From Promethearchaeati archaeon (GTDB taxonomy: Archaea > Asgardarchaeota > Heimdallarchaeia > JABLTI01), in the NCBI GenBank assembly GCA_013166835.1, contig JABLTI010000030.1:1-48538 (forward strand): a stretch of DNA of 48,538 bases, given 5' to 3'. The notes beneath the pieces are model-generated. The model was not told the origin of the DNA. It was given only the letters and a program-made list of their open reading frames with translations, and did not search any database. Shown here piece after piece: positions 9,271 to 16,489 of this stretch. Position numbers and translations under genes: made by a program. Positions within the stretch are counted from its first letter, which is position 1; the number at the start of each line of letters is the position of its first letter.

Positions 9271-10593
9271 ATGGTACGATTGACTATGAAAAAAATTGTT
9301 GTTTTTGGTGCAGGTTTAGTATCAAAACCTGGGATTATGTATTTACTCGACAAAGGTTTTGAAGTAACTGTTGCTTCTCGAACTGTCAGTAAAGCTGAAG
9401 CGATTATTGGCGATCATCCAAATGGGAAATCGGTTGCGTATGACATCACTAAAGATCCACTTGATGATTTGATTAAAGATGCTGATTTAGCTATCAGTCT
9501 CTTGCCTTATGCTTTTCATCCTGATATTGCTAAAGCATGTATTAAATACAAGAAACATATGGCCACAACCTCCTATGTTTCAGATGCTATGAAGGCTTTA
9601 GATGAGGATGCCAAGAAAGCTGGCATTTTAATCATGAATGAATGTGGTGTTGATCCCGGAACTGATCATATGAGTGCTATGAGAGTTATTCATGATGTTA
9701 AGAAGAAGGGTGGAAAAATCACTAGTTTCAAGTCAACAACAGGTGGTCTCCCAGCTCCAGACTCTAATGATAATCCCATGGGTTACAAATTCTCTTGGTC
9801 GCCTAAAGGTGTTATTTTGGCTGGAACCAATGCTGCTCAATACCTTGATGATGGTAAGATTGTTTATATTAAGAGTGGTGATCTCTTCAATCATTATTGG
9901 CCTTACAATGTTGAGGGAATGGATCTCGAAGCTTATCCGAACAGAGATAGTATGCAATACGTCGAGTTGTATGGTTTAGAAGGTATCAAAACTATGTTTA
10001 GAGGTACTTTCAGGTATCCTGGTTGGTGTGATACTCTTCAAGCTTTATTCGATCTTGATTTGATGAATAAAGAAACTAAAGAAGGTATAGAAGGCTTAAC
10101 TTGGAAGCAATTAATACAGATGATTCTTAATTACAAAGGTGATGATATCAAGAGAGAAGTTGCCCAAAAACTTGGAAAGATTGAAGATGCTCAATGTCTT
10201 AAAAGATTAGAGTGGATGGGTTTGTTCAGCGACCAGAAAATTGCTCAAGGTGGTTCTCACCTAGATGCGTTAGCCGATCTATTTTTGACCAAACTTGGAA
10301 CCTTCAAACCAGAAGAACGAGATATGATTGTCATGCTTCATGAATTCACTGCTGAATATCCCGATGGTAAGGAAGAAAAGATAACATCTACTTTACTTGA
10401 TTATGGTATTCCAAACGGTGATTCATCAATGGCTCGTACAGTTTCTCTTCCAGTAGCAATTGCCGCTCGTATGATGCTTGAAGGAGAAATTACAGGGACT
10501 GGTGTTATTATTCCTACAGAACCTAATGTTTACAATCCAATCCTTGATGAGTTAGAGAAATTGGATATTGTCTTCAAAGAAAAAATTCTTTAA
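9271..10593 (+). CDS. Saccharopine dehydrogenase (glutamate-forming; SDH half of AASS/Lys9 family)
   Basis: A 440-residue protein beginning with the Rossmann motif VVFGAGLVSKPGIMYLL. It continues with DLAISLLPYAFHPDIAKACI, MNECGVDPGTDHMSAM and TGGLPAPDSNDNPMGYKFSWSP, all signatures of Lys9 and the C-terminal half of animal or plant AASS. It ends with the family tail TGVIIPTEPNVYNPILDEL. It oxidises saccharopine to glutamate and 2-aminoadipate semialdehyde, or the reverse in lysine synthesis. Together with the LKR gene upstream it makes a split version of an enzyme that eukaryotes fuse. The start is ATG 9271 or ATG 9286 (MKKIVVFGAG); neither has a clear Shine-Dalgarno site, and the second fits the family N-terminus better. 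Confidence 0.9.
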   Translation: MVRLTMKKIVVFGAGLVSKPGIMYLLDKGFEVTVASRTVSKAEAIIGDHPNGKSVAYDITKDPLDDLIKDADLAISLLPYAFHPDIAKACIKYKKHMATTSYVSDAMKALDEDAKKAGILIMNECGVDPGTDHMSAMRVIHDVKKKGGKITSFKSTTGGLPAPDSNDNPMGYKFSWSPKGVILAGTNAAQYLDDGKIVYIKSGDLFNHYWPYNVEGMDLEAYPNRDSMQYVELYGLEGIKTMFRGTFRYPGWCDTLQALFDLDLMNKETKEGIEGLTWKQLIQMILNYKGDDIKREVAQKLGKIEDAQCLKRLEWMGLFSDQKIAQGGSHLDALADLFLTKLGTFKPEERDMIVMLHEFTAEYPDGKEEKITSTLLDYGIPNGDSSMARTVSLPVAIAARMMLEGEITGTGVIIPTEPNVYNPILDELEKLDIVFKEKIL

Positions 10594-10605
10594 AAAAATA
10601 ATTGT

Positions 10606-10632
10606 TAGACCAATGCTTAATGCATGGGTCTA
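10606..10632. terminator. Bidirectional hairpin terminator between convergent genes
   Basis: TAGACC (10606-10611) pairs with GGTCTA (10627-10632). After one A/G mismatch, ATGC (10613-10616) pairs with GCAT (10622-10625), closing a five-base loop. T-rich DNA follows on the plus side and an A-run precedes it, giving a T-run on the other strand. It lies between the convergent ends of the saccharopine dehydrogenase and the DUF6512-like gene. Confidence 0.65.
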
Positions 10633-10647
10633 GCTTTTCTTGTTTTT

Positions 10648-11259
10648 TTAGTGACTATGACCATATTCTTCATGTGGCAGAATACCGTATAATCCGCTAT
10701 CGGCATAAAATTCGTGTTCAAATAATGGTATGTGTATTGGGGCATAAGTGAAGACTATAAGTAATATAGCAAGTATCGCAATGAAAACTGATGAAACTAT
10801 TAGAATGGTTTTCTGATGCTTTTCTTTAACTGGTTCACGTGTTAGTATTTTATAACTAACAAATTGTTGAATACCTATTAGAAAGAACAAAACTATAGTA
10901 TCAAATATGAAACTCTCAAATCCTGTTGCTCCATAAACAACATAGAATATTGTTATGCTCAATATCGGTGTTTGGTAGAATGCTATTGTTTTTGCGAATA
11001 CAAAATTATTTGTTTTCTTGTATAGGAAAATTCCTTCTATAATGTAATAGAGTAGTGCTGGCCAAAACATTAATTTGACATGTTCCCAGACTGATTCGTT
11101 TACTGGTAATATCCACCCGATAGGTGCCCAAGCTTCGAACCATGCGAACATAAAATGCCATAGTGCTCCAAGTCCAAATATGACAAACCATCCAACGAGA
11201 TGCCAGATCATAATTTGTTTCTTAAATGGGTCAATTTCTTCTAGTGTTCTAAATTCCAT
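10648..11259 (-). CDS. Multi-pass membrane protein, DUF6512-like
   Basis: A 203-residue protein with about six hydrophobic segments. Near the N-terminus it has a LWHFMFAW segment followed by PVNESVWEHVKLMFWPALLYY, which resembles the signature of the uncharacterised DUF6512 family known mainly from Firmicutes. The C-terminus is histidine-rich (HEEYGHSH), which could bind metal, though that is speculative. The conserved N, E, H and K residues at a membrane boundary suggest a functional site rather than a purely structural protein. It is a single gene on the minus strand, convergent with saccharopine dehydrogenase and divergent from threonine dehydratase. Function is unknown; the family call is from memory of the motif. 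Confidence 0.65.
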   Translation of the reverse strand: MEFRTLEEIDPFKKQIMIWHLVGWFVIFGLGALWHFMFAWFEAWAPIGWILPVNESVWEHVKLMFWPALLYYIIEGIFLYKKTNNFVFAKTIAFYQTPILSITIFYVVYGATGFESFIFDTIVLFFLIGIQQFVSYKILTREPVKEKHQKTILIVSSVFIAILAILLIVFTYAPIHIPLFEHEFYADSGLYGILPHEEYGHSH

Positions 11260-11361
11260 GATAACACCCTATTTTACGATTCCTACAAACCAGTAAAAGA
11301 ATAGCTCTATACTAAATTAAGAATGGTGATATAAGAACTTAATATATTAAAAAAAAGAAAG

Positions 11362-11375
11362 TTTTATTTAAAGTT
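11362..11375 (+). promoter_or_regulatory. TATA box placing transcription start at the threonine dehydratase start codon
   Basis: TTTTATTTAAAGTT is centred about 27 bases before 11396. Archaeal transcription starts about 25-27 bases downstream of the TATA centre, so the mRNA should begin at or within a few bases of the GTG/ATG start. The gene would then be leaderless, consistent with the absence of a ribosome site. Confidence 0.5.
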
Positions 11376-11398
11376 ATACTTCTCTATTCTCGATTGTG

Positions 11399-12355
11399 AT
11401 GTTTGATAATGTAGAAGCTGCATATGAACGTATAAAGCAGTTCGTAAACAAAACACCAGTGATGACCTCTTCAACTCTAGATGAAAAACTGGGTTGCGAA
11501 TGTTACTTCAAATGTGAAAATTTCCAAAAAATTGGTGCTTTCAAGTTTAGGGGTGCTCTCAATACGATTCTTCAATTATCTGATGAAGACAAGAAGAAAG
11601 GAGTTATCACTCATTCCTCAGGTAATCATGCTCAAGCTCTCGCTTTAGCTGCTAAAATCTCAGGTATTAAAGCTGTTATTGTTATGCCTGAAAATGCTCC
11701 TCAAGTGAAAGTTAATGCTACTCGAGGGTATGGTGCTGAAATAGTAGTATGCGGTTCCAAACCTGGGGACAGAGAAGAAGCTGTCAAACCTCTAATTAAA
11801 AAACATGGATATACTTTAGTTCATCCTTCGGACGATTTAACAATAATACATGGAGCAGGAACTGCTGCTTATGAATTAATCAAGGAAGTAGGAGAGTTAG
11901 ATTATGTTTTTGCTCCAGTTGGTGGCGGAGGATTTCTTAGTGGTACAGCTCTTGCAACTAAGGGATTGCTTTCCAAGTCAAAGGTTATAGCTGTAGAACC
12001 AAAAAATGCTAATGATGCTTACAGATCCTTTAAGGAAGGTAAAATCATTCCCTCAATTAATCCCAATACCATTGCTGATGGTTTGCGAACCCAGTTAGGT
12101 CCAAACACTTTCAAGGTCGTCATGGATAAAGTTGACGATATTATCCTTGTTTCTGAAGATGAAATTGTTGATGCTATGCAATTTCTTTGGGAACGAATGA
12201 AATTGGTTATAGAACCTTCTGGTGCTGTATCCTTAGCTGGTGTTCTTTCAAAACAAATTGATATTAAGAACAAGCGTGTTGGAATAATGGTCTCTGGTGG
12301 GAATATTGATCTTACTAATTTCTTTGCAACAATAAGATCCACTATTCAACAATAA
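11399..12355 (+). CDS. Threonine ammonia-lyase / serine racemase family (PLP fold type II)
   Basis: A 318-319-residue enzyme of the short, catabolic type without the ACT regulatory domain. The Schiff-base lysine lies in IGAFKFRGA (about residue 49), the phosphate and substrate loop is SSGNHAQALAL, and the glycine-rich PLP phosphate-binding loop is VGGGGFLSGTAL. The reaction is deamination of L-threonine to 2-oxobutyrate or of L-serine to pyruvate; close relatives also racemise serine, and the two cannot be told apart here. ATG 11399 is directly preceded by an alternative GTG at 11396, and the promoter spacing suggests a leaderless mRNA. Next to lysine-, cysteine- and methionine-degrading genes, it fits amino-acid catabolism. 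Confidence 0.9.
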   Translation: MFDNVEAAYERIKQFVNKTPVMTSSTLDEKLGCECYFKCENFQKIGAFKFRGALNTILQLSDEDKKKGVITHSSGNHAQALALAAKISGIKAVIVMPENAPQVKVNATRGYGAEIVVCGSKPGDREEAVKPLIKKHGYTLVHPSDDLTIIHGAGTAAYELIKEVGELDYVFAPVGGGGFLSGTALATKGLLSKSKVIAVEPKNANDAYRSFKEGKIIPSINPNTIADGLRTQLGPNTFKVVMDKVDDIILVSEDEIVDAMQFLWERMKLVIEPSGAVSLAGVLSKQIDIKNKRVGIMVSGGNIDLTNFFATIRSTIQQ

Positions 12356-12380
12356 TGTGACATTATATCAACCAAACATA

Positions 12381-12408
12381 TTTATATTAGTAAACCTTTT
12401 CGTTTACT
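12381..12408 (+). promoter_or_regulatory. Promoter with inverted repeat upstream of the candidate structured RNA
   Basis: A TATA-like TTTATATTA (12381-12389) should start transcription near 12410. The perfect inverted repeat AGTAAAC-6 bases-GTTTACT (12389-12408) fills the space between TATA and predicted start, a classical place for an archaeal repressor. It could alternatively form a terminator-like hairpin for the upstream gene, although no T-run follows. Confidence 0.45.
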
Positions 12409-12409
12409 T

Positions 12410-12546
12410 GAACCTCAATATTCGGAGGAGTGTAGAAAGATGGATTGGCCGTCGCATTTGGGAAAGGCTTCCGATAGATTGGGATAAGGGCAGAAATCCT
12501 GATTCAGAGTAGCAATAATCAAAATGTCACTCCTCCACTATTTTTA
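12410..12546 (+). ncRNA. Candidate structured RNA / short-ORF leader between threonine dehydratase and sirtuin
   Basis: A perfect 9-bp helix GGAGGAGTG (12424-12432) with CACTCCTCC (12528-12536) closes a 95-base interior that contains further possible helices: GGATT 12442-12446 with AATCC 12495-12499, and GGAA/TTCC around 12461-12472. A promoter lies upstream and a T-run (12540-12545) follows, so a transcript of about 135 bases is plausible. Inside, ATG 12440 opens a 15-codon frame (MDWPSHLGKASDRLG, stop 12485-12487), and the GGAGGAG that would be its ribosome site is exactly the 5' arm of the closing helix. I checked it by eye against tRNA, 5S, SRP, RNase P and common riboswitch hallmarks and saw no match. 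The ends are estimates. Confidence 0.45.
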
Positions 12547-12579
12547 GAAAAGTAAAAAAGTCCCCAATGAATTCTATAT

Positions 12580-13344
12580 ATGAGTGTAATGACTGAAGAG
12601 AATACACTAGCAGCAGCTATATCTGCAGTAAATCAACTTATAGAAAAAAAGAATCAAATAAAAATCGTTGCTTTAACAGGTTCTGGAATATCAAAAGGAT
12701 CTGGAATACCTACTTTTCGAGGTAAGGATGGTTTATGGAAGAATTATAATGCCATGGAATTAGCAACTCCGCAAGCTTTTGGAAGAGATCCTCAACTCGT
12801 TTGGGAATGGTATGCTTGGCGTATCGGAATTATTCTAACAAAGGATCCTAATCCTGCTCATCATGCTTTGGTAAAGTTGCAAGAAAAGGGATTGCTTGAA
12901 TGGATTATTACACAAAATGTTGATTCATTACATTTTAGAGCTGGTTCCAAGAATTTACTTGAGGTTCATGGAAATATTTTTCGCACGAAATGCATGAGCT
13001 GTGAGAAGAAAATAATGCTATCAGAAGCACCTATAGAACCGCCTTTGTGTGAATGTGGGGAGATGCTTCGTCCAGATGTCGTATGGTTCGGTGAATCATT
13101 AGATAGAAATGTTCTACAAAAGGTTGATGAAATAATTAGAACCGAATGTGATGTTTTACTTGTTGTAGGTACTAGTGGTGTTGTGTACCCAATAGCAGAT
13201 TTACCTTACTTAGCAAAAATGAATGATGTCATAGTAATCGAGTTTAATGTTGATGAAACACCAATCACACAATTAGCAGATTATACGATACTTGGAAAAT
13301 CCGAAGAAATACTCCCTAAATTTGTTGAAGGTATAATACATTAG
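12580..13344 (+). CDS. Sirtuin, NAD-dependent protein deacylase
   Basis: A 254-residue SIR2-family protein. The NAD-binding loop is TGSGISKGSGIPTFRG (from residue 33), then QNVDSLHFRAG, the catalytic H130 in EVHGN, and a zinc site C138-x2-C141 with C157-x1-C159. PDVVWFGESL and VVGTSGVVYP are also family-typical. WYAWR (Y78, R81) supplies the YxxR pair that in SIRT5 and CobB binds acidic acyl groups, so desuccinylation or demalonylation as well as deacetylation is possible (inference from family knowledge). ATG 12580 has no good ribosome site and may be close to the transcript 5' end. The hydrolase gene follows 69 bases downstream. Confidence 0.92.
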   Translation: MSVMTEENTLAAAISAVNQLIEKKNQIKIVALTGSGISKGSGIPTFRGKDGLWKNYNAMELATPQAFGRDPQLVWEWYAWRIGIILTKDPNPAHHALVKLQEKGLLEWIITQNVDSLHFRAGSKNLLEVHGNIFRTKCMSCEKKIMLSEAPIEPPLCECGEMLRPDVVWFGESLDRNVLQKVDEIIRTECDVLLVVGTSGVVYPIADLPYLAKMNDVIVIEFNVDETPITQLADYTILGKSEEILPKFVEGIIH

Positions 13345-13413
13345 CTATTTTCTTCTAAATTTGTGCTAAAAGCTTTTATTTAACTAAGAATTATTTTTGT
13401 TGGTTAAAAGAAC

Positions 13414-14334
13414 ATGAAGAAATGGTTAAAGATTACACTCACTACCATTGGTTTGGTTGTTCTGGTTTTTGGTTCTCTCCTAATTTTTTCGATTATCCCT
13501 TTGATTGGAAAAAATACCATGCTTCATCCTACTCACGAAGCTATGGACAAGTATCCTCATGATTATGGAATGACTTATGAAAATGTAACCATCACAACAA
13601 GTGATGGATTAGGTTTAAAGGGTTGGTTTATTGAACCAAAGAATTCTTCTGCTACAAACTCCAACATAACAATAATTGTCTTACATGGAGCTACTCATTC
13701 AAAGACTTGGATGTTGGATCATTATGGAGAAGGATTTTATAATTTAGATTATCGATTGGTCTTCTTTGATTCTCGTAATCGAGGTGAATCTCCAGATACA
13801 AATCTCGGGTTGACTTGGGGTATTGATGAAGTAAAAGATGTGCAAGCTGTAGTAAATTACACAAAATATCAACCTGGAGTTAATGCTTCCCAAGTTGTCT
13901 TGTTTGCTGAAAGCCAAGGGGCTGCAACTATCCTGTTCTATACTGCTCAGTTCAATGATGTTTCTGCTTGTATTGCTGATTCTTCTTGGGCTTATGGTGA
14001 TCAAATGATTCGACAAGCTTACCCTATTAGATCAGGTTTCCCTTGGGCTATTTTTGGACAGATAACTATCGCTAAGATGGAAACTCATTATGGGTATTCG
14101 TTTGCGGATATATCCCCTGCGAAAGAAGTTTACAATATTACTATCCCTACATACATTATCCATGGTAATGCTGATTTGGATATTAATCCAGAAGATGCTA
14201 CAACCATCTACAATGCGCTAAATAATACTGCTTCAAAATTACTCTGGCGGGTAGATGATAGAGGTCATGTAAAAGCATACTTGGAACCTAATTATTTCAC
14301 GAATATTCAGCAATTCATAAACAATAATATTTGA
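13414..14334 (+). CDS. Membrane-anchored alpha/beta hydrolase
   Basis: A 306-residue protein. Residues about 7-30 form one hydrophobic anchor, so the catalytic domain probably faces outside the cell. The alpha/beta-hydrolase core shows an oxyanion-type VLHGATHSK, the FDSRNRGES strand turn, the nucleophile elbow AESQG (an alanine replaces the first glycine of GxSxG), an acid in HGNADLDINP and the histidine in DDRGHV. It resembles bacterial cell-envelope hydrolases of the YqkD/BAAT-like sort; the substrate is unknown. Several N-x-S/T sites would suit surface exposure. The stop codon overlaps the first bases of the shared terminator with the convergent GNAT gene. Confidence 0.82.
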   Translation: MKKWLKITLTTIGLVVLVFGSLLIFSIIPLIGKNTMLHPTHEAMDKYPHDYGMTYENVTITTSDGLGLKGWFIEPKNSSATNSNITIIVLHGATHSKTWMLDHYGEGFYNLDYRLVFFDSRNRGESPDTNLGLTWGIDEVKDVQAVVNYTKYQPGVNASQVVLFAESQGAATILFYTAQFNDVSACIADSSWAYGDQMIRQAYPIRSGFPWAIFGQITIAKMETHYGYSFADISPAKEVYNITIPTYIIHGNADLDINPEDATTIYNALNNTASKLLWRVDDRGHVKAYLEPNYFTNIQQFINNNI

Positions 14335-14360
14335 AGTAGAATTTTATTTGAATTCTACTT
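14334..14360. terminator. Perfect 10-bp bidirectional terminator between convergent genes
   Basis: AAGTAGAATT (14334-14343) pairs perfectly with AATTCTACTT (14351-14360) around the loop TTATTTG. It touches the stop codon of the hydrolase and contains that of the GNAT gene (14355-14357), and TTTTCC follows on the plus strand. Confidence 0.65.
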
Positions 14361-14900
14361 TTCCTTCATTTTCTCCCATTCTTCTCTTAAAATATCCATG
14401 AATACCATATCATTATATTTTCCTTCGATGAAATTTGCTTGTCTTAGCTTACCCACTTCTGTAAAACCAACTTTCTTGTATGTTTTAATTCCTCTTACAT
14501 TGAAATCGTTAACTCTTAATCGAATGCTATTCAAATTCAAGTAATTAAATCCGAATTCAAGGAGAACTTTCATGGTATCAGTTCCGTAACCTTTCCCCCA
14601 ATTCTTCTCAGCATGAATTGCAATTCCAAGTTCTATCGATCGTGCAACCGAATTTAAACTAAATAATCCTGCTGTTCCAAGAAATTCTTTGGTTTCTTTA
14701 TGTTCAACTGCAAATTGAAAATCAGTTCCCACTTTTCTTCGTCGCCAAGTACTTCTAATCCATTCTTCCTCTTCATCTCGAGAGTATGGTCTAGGCTCAT
14801 GTAGGAAACGTCTGAGTTTTAGATTGTTCCAATTTTCCATTATCGCATCAAGATCGGTGAGTTCTATTGATCTTAATCGTACTTTTTCTCCTTCGAACAA
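14355..14900 (-). CDS. GNAT N-acetyltransferase, RimJ/RimL-like
   Basis: A 181-residue acetyltransferase with the family N-terminus VRLRSIELTDLDAI, a FLGTAGLFSLN strand, the acetyl-CoA pyrophosphate loop region AEKNWGKGYGTDTMKVLLEFGF (Q/RxxGxG/A-type) and the final KVGFTEVGKLRQANFI. Members acetylate protein N-termini, ribosomal proteins, amino acids or small amines; the target is unknown. The TTG start at 14900 is supported by GGAGG eight bases upstream. It is monocistronic and convergent with the hydrolase gene. Confidence 0.85.
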   Translation of the reverse strand: MFEGEKVRLRSIELTDLDAIMENWNNLKLRRFLHEPRPYSRDEEEEWIRSTWRRRKVGTDFQFAVEHKETKEFLGTAGLFSLNSVARSIELGIAIHAEKNWGKGYGTDTMKVLLEFGFNYLNLNSIRLRVNDFNVRGIKTYKKVGFTEVGKLRQANFIEGKYNDMVFMDILREEWEKMKEK

Positions 14901-15099
14901 ATAATTTTCCTCCGGTTACTTGAAAAAATCATGCCTTAACCTATTTAAATTAAACGGCAAAAATTGCAATAAAATTAATTTTTTGCTATGATCTAAAATT
15001 GTGTCATCTCTACCTCTACGAATTCTTTAGGTTCACAAATTTATGTTTTTCATTGATTTTTAGCGTTAATAATAAAAATTGGTAGAAGTAATTGTATTT

Positions 15100-16098
15100 A
15101 TGCCAAAATTTGATCTTGAATCAATTCCTCGAATTAATCATTGTTTATTACCTACTCCTCTTATCCTAATGGAGAGACTAACAGAGCACTTAGGAAAAGC
15201 GAATGTTTTCGTTAAACGGGATGACCTTACTGGCATGGCTTTTGGAGGTAACAAAAATAGAAAACTTGAATTTCTTTTAGCTGATGCTTTGTTGAAAGGT
15301 TCTCATGTTGTTCTTACAGAAGGAGCACTTACATCCAATCATTGTCTTCAAACAGCTGCATGTTGTGCTCGAATAGGATTAGACTGTGAATTAATTTTAT
15401 CAGATTCTGTTATTGGTGATCAGATTACGGGGAATATATTACTTGATCAAATTTTAGATGTGAAAATTCATAGAGTAAAATCAAGTTCAGATCGAAAACA
15501 GAGAATGGAAGAAATAGCAGAAGTATTACAAGATGAAGGAAAAGTTCCATACATTATCCCAACTGGTGGATCCACAAAGCTGGGAGCTCTAGGTTATGTT
15601 TTATTTATGAAAGAAATTGCAGAACAATCAGAGGAAATGAATCTTACTTTCGATTATCTTGTTTTTCCTACAGGTAGTGCGGGAACACAAGCTGGAATTG
15701 TTTTAGGTAAAAAATTGTATTATCCTGAAATTGAAACCATGGGTATTGGTGTTGGTGATGGAAGAGAAGAGGTAATTGCAGAAGTTCAGAAAATAGTCTC
15801 TGAATTCCAAGAAGAATGGTCACTAGATCTAGCAATAAGAGATACGGATATAGTTGTTCTTGAAGGATATTATGGTCAAGGTTATGGTGATCCAAGTAAA
15901 GATATGATTGATGTAGTTAAGTTAATCGCCCAATTAGAAGGTATATTCTTGGATCCTGTTTATAATGGAAAAGCAATGGTTGGGTTAATTGATCTAATCT
16001 CTCATGAAGAGATACCTGTAGATTCAAATGTTTTGTTTCTGCATTCCGGTGGGGGACCTGCTATCTTCTCTTATGCAGATGCATTTAGTAAGAAATAA
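15100..16098 (+). CDS. D-cysteine desulfhydrase / ACC deaminase family PLP enzyme
   Basis: About 332 residues. The N-terminal LLPTPLILMERLTEHLG, FVKRDDLTGMAFGGNKNRKLEF (the lysine in GGNKNRKLE is the family Schiff-base residue), LTSNHCLQTAACCARIG and IPTGGSTKLGALGYV are typical of DcyD/ACC-deaminase proteins. Likely reactions are the elimination of sulfide and ammonia from D-cysteine or related beta-substituted amino acids, giving pyruvate. ACC deaminase proper cannot be excluded from sequence alone. ATG 15100 (MPKFDLES) is preferred to the in-frame TTG 15079, since an A/T-rich TATA-like stretch near 15065-15078 would start the transcript just before 15100. It is divergent from the GNAT gene. 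Confidence 0.85.
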   Translation: MPKFDLESIPRINHCLLPTPLILMERLTEHLGKANVFVKRDDLTGMAFGGNKNRKLEFLLADALLKGSHVVLTEGALTSNHCLQTAACCARIGLDCELILSDSVIGDQITGNILLDQILDVKIHRVKSSSDRKQRMEEIAEVLQDEGKVPYIIPTGGSTKLGALGYVLFMKEIAEQSEEMNLTFDYLVFPTGSAGTQAGIVLGKKLYYPEIETMGIGVGDGREEVIAEVQKIVSEFQEEWSLDLAIRDTDIVVLEGYYGQGYGDPSKDMIDVVKLIAQLEGIFLDPVYNGKAMVGLIDLISHEEIPVDSNVLFLHSGGGPAIFSYADAFSKK

Positions 16099-16251
16099 TA
16101 AAAGAAATTAATATTCAGAGGAAAAAATACAAGATAATAATATTCTGAGATTGTTTTTCATTAATTTATGAATGATGAACTTATTAATTCTTAAGGGGCT
16201 TGTTTAATTAGAACTAAATTTTTCTATTTTGGAAATGAAGGTGAATATAAA

Positions 16252-16476
16252 ATGGGTAAAAATAAGAAAGTAACCTTTAAGGTAAGTGGTATGCACTGCA
16301 ATGGTTGTTCAGCATCTATTGGTAGAGCTCTAAGCCGATTAGATGGCATTGAACATGCTGAAGCTGATTTTCAAAAAGGCATTACAGATGTATCATACAA
16401 TGAGAAAGCAATTGAAAAAGAGAAAATAGTTGAAACTATAGAAAATCTCGGTTATAAGGTAGAGGGCGAATCCTAA
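16252..16476 (+). CDS. CopZ-like copper chaperone (single HMA domain)
   Basis: A 74-residue protein consisting of one heavy-metal-associated domain with [11 protein letters not shown] (Cys-x2-Cys). The ferredoxin-like fold is completed by [26 protein letters not shown]. It should bind Cu(I) in the cytoplasm and pass it to the CopA ATPase encoded 13 bases downstream. The ATG is preceded by AAGGTGA at a good spacing. The two genes surely form one transcript. A histidine replaces the usual threonine before the first cysteine (MHC instead of MTC), as in several chaperones. Confidence 0.92.
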   Translation: MGKNKKVTFKVSGMHCNGCSASIGRALSRLDGIEHAEADFQKGITDVSYNEKAIEKEKIVETIENLGYKVEGES

Positions 16477-16489
16477 GAGAAAATATTCA

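Noticed and set aside
12424..12536. Possible tRNA, 5S, SRP or RNase P RNA
   Set aside because: The closing stem suggested a known RNA, but there is no T-arm GGTTCRA, no 5S CCGAAC block, no SRP helix-8 motif and no RNase P CRI/CRV sequence; kept only as an unassigned structured RNA.
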